Part shown: positions 8,552 to 16,667 of the stretch, in pieces
How the letters are laid out: every line of letters begins with the position of its first letter
How positions within the stretch are numbered: the stretch's first letter is position 1
DNA from: CAXXOK01 sp035353615
GTDB taxonomy: Bacteria > Bacillota > Clostridia > Christensenellales > Aristaeellaceae
Assembly: GCA_035353615.1 (NCBI GenBank)
Contig: DAOPZY010000013.1
Coordinates: forward strand, 1-64,000
Direction of reading: 5' to 3'
Length of the DNA: 64,000 bases
Notes under the pieces: model-generated
What the model was told of the DNA's origin: nothing
Database searches by the model: none
What the model saw: the letters and a program-made list of their open reading frames with translations, nothing else
Position numbers and translations under genes: made by a program

Positions 8552-10479
8552 TCCTCATATCCGTCCAAAATGTACAAAAAGGCTTCGGCGCGCACGAGGT
8601 GCTGCGCGACGTGACCTTCAGCCTGCAAAAAGGCGAAAAAATGGGCCTGATCGGCGTGAACGGCTGCGGCAAAACCACGCTGATGCGCATGCTGTCCGGC
8701 GAGGAACAGCCCGACGGCGGCGCCATTCACAAAAACCGGGAGCTGCGCATCGGCTATCTGGCGCAAATTGACGATATCGCCCTGACCGACACAGTCTGGG
8801 GCGCGATGCTTCGGGTGTTCGAGCCTGTGATCGCGCTGGAAAAACGCCTGCACGCGCTGGAAGCGGAGTTGGCCGCCCATACCGACGACGAGGCGATGAC
8901 GCTGCACCTTTCCGCCGAATATCAGCGGCTTACAGAGCAGTTCGCCCGCATGGAAGGGTATGCCTACGAGGGCGAAATGATCGGCGTGCTTACCGGGCTT
9001 GGTATTGGGCGGGACATGTTTGACCGAAACGTGGGCACGCTGTCCGGCGGGGAGCGCACGCGGCTGTCCCTGTCCAAGCTGCTGCTGCAAAAGCCCGACG
9101 TACTCCTGATGGACGAGCCGACCAACCACCTGGACCTGGAAGCCATCGAGTGGTTGCAAAATTACCTGTCCGAATATAAGGGCACGTTGCTGTTGATCAG
9201 CCACGACCGGTATTTTTTGGATCATGTGTGCACCACCATGGGCGAAATGCTCGGCGGACGCGTCATCAAGTTTACCGGCAACTACACCGAATACATGAAA
9301 AAGCGCAGCGCCGATTTTGAGGCGCGCATGAAGGCCTACCAGCTTCAACAGAAGGAAATCGAGCGCGAGCAGGCGATCATCGAGCGCTACCGCAGTTTTA
9401 ACCGGGAAAAGAGCATCCGGGCCGCCGAAAGCCGCCAGAAACGGCTGGATAAGGTCGAGCGGCTGGATAAGCCGCTGGAGGAAAACCACGTCCGCTTCGC
9501 GTTTGACGTGCGCCGCCGCATGGGCGAGGAGGCGCTAGAGGTGAAAAACCTTCAAAAAAGCTTTGACGGGCGCACGGTGTTCCATGATATCAACTTCAAG
9601 CTGCGCACCGGCGACCGTGTGGCGCTGATCGGCCCCAACGGGGTAGGCAAAAGCACGCTGTTCAAAATTCTCATGAACCGGGAAACCCCGGACCGGGGCG
9701 CCGTGCGCTTTGGCGTGAATGTGGATATCGGGTATTACGACCAGCACCAGCAGGAGCTGAACCCCGAAAACACCGTGCTGGACGAAGTTTGGAACGCCTT
9801 TCCCACCATGGAGCAGAGCAAGGTGCGCGGCGCGCTGGGGCTGTTTCTGTTTTCAGGCGACGATGTGTTTGCCAAAATCAACTCGCTTTCCGGCGGGGAG
9901 CGCGGGCGCGTAGCCCTGACCAAGCTGATGCTGCGCAAGGATAACCTGCTGCTGCTGGACGAGCCGACCAACCACTTGGATATGGACAGCCGCGAGGTGC
10001 TGGAGGACGCGCTGTACGATTTTCCCGGCACCATCCTCGCCATCAGCCACGACCGATATTTTATCAACCGTTTTGCCGACCGCGTGATGGTGATGAACGA
10101 GGATGGCGTGACCGAATACCTTGGCAATTTTGACGATTACATGGAAAAGCGCGACCGTCCGGTTCCCCCGGCCGAAACCGCCGCGGAGGGCGCTACCAAA
10201 ACCTCCATTTTGAAAGAGCGCAAGCGCGACCGACAGCAAAGCGCGCGCCTCAGGGAGTTAAAAAGCGCCGTTGCCAAGGCCGAAGAAGCCATCGCGGCCA
10301 ACGAGCAGCGGATTGGCGAACTGGAAGCGCGGCTGGCGGACCCGGCCACCTATGCCGATCAGGCCCGGATGCTGGAACTGACCGAACAATACCGCATGGA
10401 ACAGCAAAATCAGGAAACCCTTTACGACGCGCTGGAACAGGCCGAAACCGCCTATGACGAGGCGGCGGAAGAAGCCTGA
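8548..10479 (+). CDS. ABC-F family ATPase (YdiF/Uup-like)
   Basis: A 643-residue soluble protein with two ABC domains and no membrane segment, the mark of ABC-F proteins that act on the ribosome rather than in transport. Walker A motifs are GVNGCGKTT (36-44) and GPNGVGKST (362-370). Signatures LSGGERTRLS and LSGGERGRVALT are each followed by DEPTNHLD. A charged linker between the domains is the P-site tRNA interaction region of the family. A C-terminal coiled coil (about 545-640) is typical of YdiF/Uup types. Housekeeping translation rescue and antibiotic protection cannot be told apart from sequence, but the plain chromosomal context favours the former. Confidence 0.93.
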   Translation: MILISVQNVQKGFGAHEVLRDVTFSLQKGEKMGLIGVNGCGKTTLMRMLSGEEQPDGGAIHKNRELRIGYLAQIDDIALTDTVWGAMLRVFEPVIALEKRLHALEAELAAHTDDEAMTLHLSAEYQRLTEQFARMEGYAYEGEMIGVLTGLGIGRDMFDRNVGTLSGGERTRLSLSKLLLQKPDVLLMDEPTNHLDLEAIEWLQNYLSEYKGTLLLISHDRYFLDHVCTTMGEMLGGRVIKFTGNYTEYMKKRSADFEARMKAYQLQQKEIEREQAIIERYRSFNREKSIRAAESRQKRLDKVERLDKPLEENHVRFAFDVRRRMGEEALEVKNLQKSFDGRTVFHDINFKLRTGDRVALIGPNGVGKSTLFKILMNRETPDRGAVRFGVNVDIGYYDQHQQELNPENTVLDEVWNAFPTMEQSKVRGALGLFLFSGDDVFAKINSLSGGERGRVALTKLMLRKDNLLLLDEPTNHLDMDSREVLEDALYDFPGTILAISHDRYFINRFADRVMVMNEDGVTEYLGNFDDYMEKRDRPVPPAETAAEGATKTSILKERKRDRQQSARLRELKSAVAKAEEAIAANEQRIGELEARLADPATYADQARMLELTEQYRMEQQNQETLYDALEQAETAYDEAAEEA

Positions 10480-10523
10480 GAGTACCCGGTTCCCCCAATT
10501 GAATGAAAAGGTAGGTGTTGTGT

Positions 10524-11348
10524 ATGAGAACCGTACAGCTTGAACTGTTGCGCCCCGATGAAATTGTCAGCGAACAGGCGCGTATCTCGCTTGCCTATCT
10601 GCCTGTCGGGCCTGTGGAATGGCACAGTTACCATATGCCTATGGGCACCGACGGGCTGGTGGCGCAGGAAGCGGCGCGGAGGATGGCCAGGCTGACCGGC
10701 GGCGTGGTTGCCCCGACCCTGTTCATCGGCACCGAGCGCCATAACAGCGATCGGATGCTTACCAACTTGAACGTGCCCCATCCGGAAGGCAGCTACATCT
10801 GGGGGATCGATTTCCCCGCCAACACGCTGCCCAGCCTGTATTACCGGGAGGAAGTGTTCGCCGCCGTGGTGCGGGAGCAACTCCGGCTGCTGGCAAAAAT
10901 GGGCTTCCGGATGGTGGTGGTGGTCAACGGCCACGGCGCGCTGGGGCAGGTGGAAACCCTGAAGCGCGTGTGCGACGAGGTGAGCCACGAGCATGGCGTC
11001 CATTGCCTGTACCCGGACTACGAAGGCTCGCGCGCAACCGTGGCCGCGCAGGTCGCCGGCCTGAACCCCGGCCACGCCGACCGGCTGGAAACGTCGCTGA
11101 TGATGCGGCTGACCGATTCCGTGGCGCTGGATCGGCTGCCGGAGCGCAGCGTTCCTTTGCACACCGCCGACTTTGGCATTGCAAGCGGCACTCAGTTTGC
11201 GGGAACCGCCCCCAAGGACGGCGTGGTGCCTGACGATCCGCGCGATGCGACCGCCGAGCTGGGCGAAACCATGCTGGCCGCCGATACGCAGGACGCGGCG
11301 GAATACATCCTTGCCTACTACCGGGAGCATGTGGGCCAGCCCGGCTAA
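10524..11348 (+). CDS. Creatininase-family amidohydrolase
   Basis: A 274-residue protein of the creatininase/MftE fold, metal-dependent amide hydrolases of the cytoplasm. The N-terminal PVGPVEWHSYHMPMGTD carries the first Glu/His/Asp metal ligands. VVVNGHGALGQ carries the central NGHG ligand, and a Gly-rich segment followed by a late ATAELGE provides the distal Glu. The substrate is not predictable; members include creatininase, mycofactocin MftE and formamide hydrolases. The ATG at 10524 has AAAGGTAGG eight bases upstream. It lies 44 bases after the ABC-F gene, so it may share that transcript. A terminator hairpin follows at 11577. Confidence 0.88.
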   Translation: MRTVQLELLRPDEIVSEQARISLAYLPVGPVEWHSYHMPMGTDGLVAQEAARRMARLTGGVVAPTLFIGTERHNSDRMLTNLNVPHPEGSYIWGIDFPANTLPSLYYREEVFAAVVREQLRLLAKMGFRMVVVVNGHGALGQVETLKRVCDEVSHEHGVHCLYPDYEGSRATVAAQVAGLNPGHADRLETSLMMRLTDSVALDRLPERSVPLHTADFGIASGTQFAGTAPKDGVVPDDPRDATAELGETMLAADTQDAAEYILAYYREHVGQPG

Positions 11349-11360
11349 CACCCCGTTAAC

Positions 11361-11450
11361 CCCCCTCGCCACAGCGAAAATGGGTCAAGGGCAAAGCCCT
11401 TTGTGGGGTACAGGGCGAAGCCCCTTGCCCGCCGGAGGCCCTGCGCCGTA
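11361..11450 (+). repeat. Partial copy of the dispersed palindromic repeat
   Basis: Has the CCGC/TCGCCACAGCG edge, GGGTCAAGGGCAAAGCCC and CAGGGCGAAGCCCC blocks of the family, then decays. It lies between two converging genes. Confidence 0.75.
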
Positions 11451-11576
11451 GCTGCACAGGAGCGCCGCGAGCGCCAAAGGCGCAATGTGTCGCGGTTTAC
11501 AGCCTCATTTTATTTCACTCACGGCCTGAGAGGCAATCGGCCTCCTGTTTTGTTCAGTCACATCCTAAATAAGCAT

Positions 11577-11614
11577 ACGGGAATGGGCGTGTCGCGCTCA
11601 TTCCCGTTATTTTT
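11577..11614 (+). terminator. Rho-independent terminator
   Basis: ACGGGAATG (11577-11585) pairs with CATTCCCGT (11599-11607), followed by TTATTTTT. It ends the creatininase transcript and overlaps the stop codon of the converging DUF5131 gene. Confidence 0.8.
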
Positions 11615-12374
11615 GCGGTTCTACCGGTTCAGCGCCCGGCACAGTCCAGTTTTTTCCCCGGCACTCGAAGGACAGTCCCGATTTTCGCGCCTGTGAAAAC
11701 TGAAATTGACGCGGAATGCGGTACAGTCGGCCGTCCTTTTCAAACCTCGCGCCGGTTTGCTTAAAATAGAGCGGCACGCCGGCCGCCTCGCATTGCTTCC
11801 GAACGTCCACGGCCCAATCATAACGCATCAACCGCGCGTTTTCGCCGCTTTCCCCGCCGATGGCCACCCGCTCAATCGCGCGGCTCAGATAGGGGCGCAG
11901 GTCGATGGCTTCCAGCATCGGCTCGCAGATAATCAGCCGGTGGCGAATCGGCAGGCTCAAAAAATACGGCAGCCGCTCGTTCGCCATCGCCTGGTTTTCA
12001 CACGTGACGCCGATGGTTACGTTCGGGTACCCCTCGCCCCAATCCTCCGGCAAGCGTTCCCGAAACCGCAGAATCCGCTTGGTGATGAAAAAAAAGTTCA
12101 AATCGGCTCGCTCGCGCATCATCCGCCAGGCTTCGGGCCGCCACTCGTCCGCCTGATCCAGAAAAAAGTCCGATGTAAAACAGGTGAACACCTCGTCCGG
12201 GCCTTTAAGTTTGTAACTGCCGTCCCTCGCGCGGCGCACAGGCAGGTCGAACGCGGCGTTGCGGCGCACGGCGCTCGCGTCCAGCTCATATTTCGCGTCC
12301 CGACGGTACACATAGCAGTTCAGGCAGCCCGCGCTGTATTTTTGACAGCCGTGCCACGGGTTCCATTCAGCCAC
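11607..12374 (-). CDS. DUF5131 (phage Gp37/Gp68-like) protein
   Basis: A 255-residue protein of the DUF5131 family. It opens with the family signature EWNPWHGCQKYSAGCLNCY, where C10, C17 and C20 form a likely metal or cluster site. Later come FTSDFFLDQADEWR, a FFITKR strand, VTIGVTCENQ and IGGESGENAR. The family is related to radical-SAM-like TIM barrels and occurs in both phage and chromosomes; its reaction is not known to me. The GTG at 12372-12374 follows a long G-rich site (AGGGGGGG, eight bases). It stands alone between two plus-strand genes, and no other phage gene is nearby, so it is not evidence of a prophage. Confidence 0.85.
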   Translation of the reverse strand: MAEWNPWHGCQKYSAGCLNCYVYRRDAKYELDASAVRRNAAFDLPVRRARDGSYKLKGPDEVFTCFTSDFFLDQADEWRPEAWRMMRERADLNFFFITKRILRFRERLPEDWGEGYPNVTIGVTCENQAMANERLPYFLSLPIRHRLIICEPMLEAIDLRPYLSRAIERVAIGGESGENARLMRYDWAVDVRKQCEAAGVPLYFKQTGARFEKDGRLYRIPRQFQFSQARKSGLSFECRGKNWTVPGAEPVEPQK

Positions 12375-12468
12375 AGGCCAGCCCCCCCTCCAGCGGGTCA
12401 AATCCGTAACAATTATAGCGCCAAACCGGTTCAAACGCCATAATTTACAGGAAATTGAAGGCAGGACG

Positions 12469-12497
12469 TTGCAAAAACCGGCTATTTTTGTTACACT
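12469..12497 (+). promoter_or_regulatory. Promoter of the thioredoxin-reductase-like gene
   Basis: TTGCAA (12469-12474), 17-base spacer, TACACT (12492-12497). The GGAAAGGAG just downstream lies too far from the ATG at 12544 to serve it, so the 5' end of the gene is uncertain. Confidence 0.65.
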
Positions 12498-12543
12498 CAC
12501 ACGGAAAGGAGAGTCGTTCACTTCAACGACGCTTGATACGCAT

Positions 12544-13401
12544 ATGTATGACATTGTTATAATCGGAAACGGGCCTGCCGGCTGGAGCTGTGCCATCACA
12601 GCGCGCCTGCGCGGGCTTTCGGCGTTGGTCGTGGCTCCTCAGCGCAATGTAAGCTGGCTGGCCCGCACCGAGCGCATTGATAACTACCCCGGCTTGCCGG
12701 CGGTATCCGGCCAAAACCTTTTGGCGGCTTTTGAGGCGCAGGCGCTGCAACAGGGCGCGGAGTTCCGCGCGGGGCTGGTGCGCCAGATTCTGCCTTCCGA
12801 CAGCGGCTTTATGCTGCTGGTGGATAGCGATGTGGTGGAAGCCAAAGCCATCGTGCTGGCGATGGGGGCCGCAAGGCCCAGCCTGCTGCCGGGCGAAGAA
12901 GAACTGGTGGGCATGGGCGTCAGCTACTGCGCCACCTGCGACGGCATGCTCTACCGCGGCAAACGGATCGCGGTGCTTTCCGCCTCGTCGGAAGGCGCGG
13001 AGGAATCCGTATTTTTGGCAGGGCTGGCAGCCGGCATGGATTATTATGCCCTGAAGCAGCACTGTACGGAAGTTTTACCCCAGACCGTGCAAAAAGTGGA
13101 GGAATTGCCGCAAAGCCTTTCCCGCGAGCCGGAGGGCATATGCGTGCATACCAAGCAGGGCGGCAAGCGGTGTTACGACGGCGTTTTCATTTTCCGCAAC
13201 GCCGTCAGCCTCTCGATGCTGCTGGCCGATCTGAAAACCGAGGGCAGCTTTATCGCCGTGGACCGCGCCATGCGCACCAATCTGCTGGGCGTATATGCCG
13301 CAGGGGATTGCACAGGTAAACCTTTGCAGGTGGCCAAAGCCGTGGGTGAAGGCAATGTAGCCGCGATTTCGGCGGCCGAATGGATTGCATCGCGTGCATG
13401 A
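12544..13401 (+). CDS. Thioredoxin-reductase-like FAD protein without NADPH motif
   Basis: A 285-residue flavoprotein with the thioredoxin reductase layout. It has an N-terminal FAD motif IGNGPAGWSCAI, a redox pair CATC (C129, C132) and a C-terminal FAD segment LLGVYAAGDCTGKP. The NADPH-binding loop, GGGxSA in ordinary TrxB, reads VLSASSEGAEES here, and the HRRxxxR phosphate-binding motif is missing. Pyridine-nucleotide-independent members are known in Clostridia (ferredoxin-dependent flavin thioredoxin reductases), so an alternative electron donor is likely; this is inference. The ATG at 12544 lacks a well-placed ribosome-binding site. No thioredoxin gene is adjacent. Confidence 0.85.
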   Translation: MYDIVIIGNGPAGWSCAITARLRGLSALVVAPQRNVSWLARTERIDNYPGLPAVSGQNLLAAFEAQALQQGAEFRAGLVRQILPSDSGFMLLVDSDVVEAKAIVLAMGAARPSLLPGEEELVGMGVSYCATCDGMLYRGKRIAVLSASSEGAEESVFLAGLAAGMDYYALKQHCTEVLPQTVQKVEELPQSLSREPEGICVHTKQGGKRCYDGVFIFRNAVSLSMLLADLKTEGSFIAVDRAMRTNLLGVYAAGDCTGKPLQVAKAVGEGNVAAISAAEWIASRA

Positions 13402-13480
13402 ATTGCCGCCCCGGAAACGTATTATCTGCGACTGGGCGAAATTAAGCGGCGGACGCCGCTGAGAGTATGGGAGGCACATT

Positions 13481-14527
13481 ATGAACAAGCTTCAACCCCG
13501 CCGGGCGCTCGCATGGGCGCTCACGTTATGCCTGCTGCTGGGCAGCGCAACCGTTGCCGGCGCGAGCGCCACAGCGCAGCCTTCGGATTTCGACGCGATG
13601 AAACCCCTGATGGATCTGGTGGCAAGCGCCGCGTACAGCGCGAGCGACGAACCGCTGGTGATCGGCAACGAGGAAACCACGCTGACCCCCGGGTTCATCT
13701 CCGCGTTTTTCAACAATGGCCTGACTGCCGACGCGAGTCTGGGGATCACGGCGGACATTCTGGCCAGCACCGAGCAGCAAACCGCTTACCTGAACAAGGT
13801 TTTCGCCGCCAAGTTGCCCGAAATGCAAGCCATCACGCAAACCGCGCCCTTCAATGGCTACATCGGTTTTCAGCCGGTAACCGTGAACAGCGATAACCAA
13901 AGCGATGTGCAAATCATCGGCGAGCTGTACTGGGGCGCAAAACCCATGAGCCAGATGAGCGACGCCGATTACCGCGACATCCGCTGGCTGGACCGCGCCG
14001 TGTACAGCCTGCGCGCGGACGCCACCGCTATGAACGGCTACCGGATCACCGGCTTTAGCGTCGGCTCGGAGCTGAACATGGAGGACGCGCTGCAAAATTA
14101 CACGGACAGCATTTTGGTAGAGTACATCAACACGACGCTCGGTTTCTCCATCCTCTACCCCAGCGTGTTCACAGACGAGATGCTTGTGGAGGATGGCGAC
14201 GGCGTGTCCGCCTCCCTGCCGGATGACAGCCTGCGTTTCTTTGTCAAGCGCGCGGATAACAGCGCCAACAGCAACCTTGCCGATTATGTGCAGGTGATTG
14301 CGGACGGCATCGCAGGTTCCAAGCTGACGCTGAACGATACCGCCAATTATGCTACGCTCGCCTACGAAACCGAGGACGGGTATTCGGTGTTTGATGTTTA
14401 CATCGTGACCGACAAGTACGTTTATCAGGCGGAACTGTCCTACCAGAAGGGCCTCGCCTCCACCTACCAGATGTACACCTCCTACTTTGAAAACTCCTTC
14501 TCCGTGGACGAGGTCAGCGTAGGCTGA
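13481..14527 (+). CDS. Secreted protein of unknown function
   Basis: A 348-residue exported protein with a signal peptide (basic NKLQPRR, hydrophobic core, cleavage near GASA at about residue 28). The mature part is acidic with few Lys. Its last 130 residues, from LGFSILYPSVFTDE, look like the single-domain alpha/beta fold that opens with an FSIxYP strand (PsbP/DUF1795-like), but I cannot assign it firmly. No lipobox, sortase signal or catalytic motif is seen. The ATG at 13481 follows GGGAGG by six bases. The next gene also encodes an exported protein, so the two may form an operon. Confidence 0.72.
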   Translation: MNKLQPRRALAWALTLCLLLGSATVAGASATAQPSDFDAMKPLMDLVASAAYSASDEPLVIGNEETTLTPGFISAFFNNGLTADASLGITADILASTEQQTAYLNKVFAAKLPEMQAITQTAPFNGYIGFQPVTVNSDNQSDVQIIGELYWGAKPMSQMSDADYRDIRWLDRAVYSLRADATAMNGYRITGFSVGSELNMEDALQNYTDSILVEYINTTLGFSILYPSVFTDEMLVEDGDGVSASLPDDSLRFFVKRADNSANSNLADYVQVIADGIAGSKLTLNDTANYATLAYETEDGYSVFDVYIVTDKYVYQAELSYQKGLASTYQMYTSYFENSFSVDEVSVG

Positions 14528-14549
14528 CGTTCCAGCACAGGGGGTGCCT

Positions 14550-15311
14550 ATGAAACGCGCGCTTTGTTTGGCGGCGGCGCTGTGTCTGTTTGCGTCGGCA
14601 GCGTTCGCGCAGCCGGCTACCGAAGCCGCTCCCCTCACGGGGGAGCGGCTCTATCCCGAGGGGGCGGACGCGGCCACGGCCAGCTATGTGTTCAGCTATG
14701 CCTACCCGCAGTTTACCGGCGAAGGGGACGGCATTGCGGCCATTAACGCCTATTACGCTTCGATGGCCAAGGATACCGCGAACGCGGCTGCCCCGGACGA
14801 AGCAAGCCTACCCGACGCGTTGCCTGCCGATGGCTCACCGGCTTATTACACCCAAATCGATTACCGCGTAACGGCAAATACTGACGATTACCTGAGCGTG
14901 CTCATCAGCAGCCGGCAGTTTTTGGGCAACACCGAAACGGAAAACTGGTCCGCGAACGTGTTTGCGCAAAACGGAGTGTATGTGGGCCAGCCCCTGTCGC
15001 TTTCGCAGGTGATGGGGCTGGAGCAGGAGGACGGCGCATCAGCTTCCGGCAACAGTTACGCGGCGGATCTCGTGTACGGGCTGGTGTGGCAGATTGTGCA
15101 GCAACAGCAGGCCATGCAGCAGCGGGACTATTTTGCGGAGCTGACGCAGGCGGATCTGGAACAGGTTTTTACCCCCGAAAGCGATTTTTATCTGGATGGG
15201 GATAACAACCTTGTGTTCTACATTCAGCCTGGGGCCATCGCAAGCGAGGTGGAAGGCGTGCTCACCTTCCCGTTTTCCGTAGCGGAATTGCTCAGCGCCG
15301 TCAAGCCCTGA
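14550..15311 (+). CDS. Secreted DUF3298/RsiV-C-like protein
   Basis: A 253-residue exported protein with a signal peptide (KRALCLAAALCLFASAAFA). The body resembles the DUF4163/DUF3298 pair found in the extracellular part of anti-sigma factor RsiV. It has an early YxFSYAYPQFTG segment, then LSVLISSRQF, then a late stretch where FYLDGDNNLVFYIQPGAIA is the usual DUF3298 ending. Unlike RsiV it has no cytoplasmic anti-sigma region and no sigma-factor neighbour, so it is probably a free or wall-associated sensor or ligand-binding domain. The ATG at 14550 follows GGGGGTG. It starts 22 bases after the previous gene. Confidence 0.78.
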   Translation: MKRALCLAAALCLFASAAFAQPATEAAPLTGERLYPEGADAATASYVFSYAYPQFTGEGDGIAAINAYYASMAKDTANAAAPDEASLPDALPADGSPAYYTQIDYRVTANTDDYLSVLISSRQFLGNTETENWSANVFAQNGVYVGQPLSLSQVMGLEQEDGASASGNSYAADLVYGLVWQIVQQQQAMQQRDYFAELTQADLEQVFTPESDFYLDGDNNLVFYIQPGAIASEVEGVLTFPFSVAELLSAVKP

Positions 15312-15374
15312 TAACCGCGCGGATCAACCCCTCCCGGGTTTTCCGGCCCGGCGGCACAAAATTCAGCTCGCCTA

Positions 15375-15403
15375 TTGCCAAACCCCTCAAAGGGTGATAA
15401 AAT
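15375..15403 (+). promoter_or_regulatory. Promoter of rpmB
   Basis: TTGCCA (15375-15380), 17-base spacer, TAAAAT (15398-15403), 46 bases before the start codon. Confidence 0.65.
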
Positions 15404-15449
15404 AGACAAGCTGTGAATCAACTAAATCTCCCGTTAGGAGGTGTAGCAA

Positions 15450-15671
15450 ATGGGCAAGTTCTGTGAGGTTTGCGAAAAGAGCACGTTGAATGGTAACAAC
15501 GTGAGCCACTCCAACCGCAAGACCCATCGTCTGTGGGCGCCGAACGTGCAGCGCGTCCGCGTGGAGATCAACGGTCAGGTGAAGCGTATCAACGTGTGCA
15601 CCCGTTGCCTGCGCAGCGGTTATGTGCAACGTGCGTTGCCGACCGGCGCTGAAGCCAAAACCGAGGCGTAA
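15450..15671 (+). CDS. rpmB: Ribosomal protein L28 (bL28)
   Basis: A 73-residue large-subunit protein. It is the zinc-binding form: C5 and C8 pair with C50 and C53 (CEVC and CTRC) around the conserved NNVSHSNRKTHRLWAPNVQ core. GTTAGGAGG sits ahead of the ATG. It is a single-gene transcript with its own promoter and a strong terminator, as is common for rpmB in Firmicutes. Confidence 0.97.
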   Translation: MGKFCEVCEKSTLNGNNVSHSNRKTHRLWAPNVQRVRVEINGQVKRINVCTRCLRSGYVQRALPTGAEAKTEA

Positions 15672-15712
15672 GCCCGGTTCAGGCATACGGATTTGACATA
15701 TCCGCCAAAAAC

Positions 15713-15744
15713 AGGACGTACCGAATGGGAACGTCCTTTTTTTG
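15713..15744 (+). terminator. Rho-independent terminator of rpmB
   Basis: AGGACGT (15713-15719) pairs with ACGTCCT (15731-15737), followed by a T run. A-rich sequence on the other flank could also let it stop the converging tatD transcript. Confidence 0.85.
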
Positions 15745-15881
15745 TTGCTTTTTTTAGCCGGTTCGCTTCCCGCCCGCCCAGTGGCGCAGGTGGAAAGCGA
15801 ATCCTTGCTTTGCCCGTTTCCGTACGGGTGTGCCTGACTCTGCATGCAGAGCTGCCTTCAAGGGCCGCGCCCATCGCCGCA

Positions 15882-16667
15882 TCAGGGCTCGCGGGGCAAT
15901 CCGTACAGGGTTTCCACGTTTGCCGTGGTTTGGGCGATCAGCGTTTCCAGCGGAACGACCTTGATTTCCGCAACGGTTTGCGCCACATAACGCACATAGG
16001 CCGGCTCGTTTCGCTGCCCGCGCATGGGCACGGGCGCGAGGTACGGGCTGTCCGTTTCCACCAGCAAACGGTCCAGCGGCACATAACGCGCCGCCTCCTG
16101 CAAATGATGCGCGTTTTTGAACGTAACCGAGCCGGAAAAAGAGATGTAAAACCCCATCGTCAGGTATTCGCGCGCGCTTTCAGCGCTGCCGGTAAAGCAA
16201 TGCAGCACCCCGCCGGGCAGGCGGTTTTTTCTTTCGCGGAAAATCTCCGTCACTTCGCCGTGGGCTTCGCGCACATGGAACACGGCGGGCACCTTTTTTT
16301 CGTAAGCAAACTCCAATTGCCGCACAAATACCTCGCGTTGCACGGCTCTGGGGGAAAGGTCGTAATGGTAATCCAGACCAATTTCCCCAATGCCCACAAT
16401 ACGCGTCTGCGCAAGCAGGTCCGTAAGGCGGGGCAGTGTATCCTCCGTCCACGTTTTTGCATCGTGCGGGTGTACGCCCACCACGCCGTATACGTTTGGG
16501 TGCGCGTTGGTTAGCTCTGCGATGCGCGCGCTGGTGTCCAGATCGCTGCCTGCGAGGATGCAGCGGCCAACGCCGACGGCCCTCATACGCTCCAACACAG
16601 CTTCCACTTCGCCCGCAAAGCGCTCGTCCTCCAAATGGCAGTGGGAATCAAACAGCGTCGCGCTCAT
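15882..16667 (-). CDS. tatD: TatD-family metal-dependent hydrolase/deoxyribonuclease
   Basis: A 261-residue TIM-barrel hydrolase. The metal ligands are visible in order: HCH at residues 9-11, GEIGLDYHYD, FHVREAHGE, HCFTGSAE and VETDSPYLAP. TatD proteins are 3'-5' deoxyribonucleases, some acting on D-aminoacyl-tRNA or in DNA repair. The ATG at 16665-16667 overlaps the metG stop (ATGA), so the two genes are coupled, and metG-tatD is a standard Firmicute pair. It lies under the same T-box control as metG. Confidence 0.95.
   Translation of the reverse strand: MSATLFDSHCHLEDERFAGEVEAVLERMRAVGVGRCILAGSDLDTSARIAELTNAHPNVYGVVGVHPHDAKTWTEDTLPRLTDLLAQTRIVGIGEIGLDYHYDLSPRAVQREVFVRQLEFAYEKKVPAVFHVREAHGEVTEIFRERKNRLPGGVLHCFTGSAESAREYLTMGFYISFSGSVTFKNAHHLQEAARYVPLDRLLVETDSPYLAPVPMRGQRNEPAYVRYVAQTVAEIKVVPLETLIAQTTANVETLYGLPREP

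Noticed and set aside
11607..12374. Prophage remnant suggested by the phage Gp37-like DUF5131 gene
   Set aside because: No integrase, structural or lysis gene is nearby and the family is common in ordinary chromosomes.
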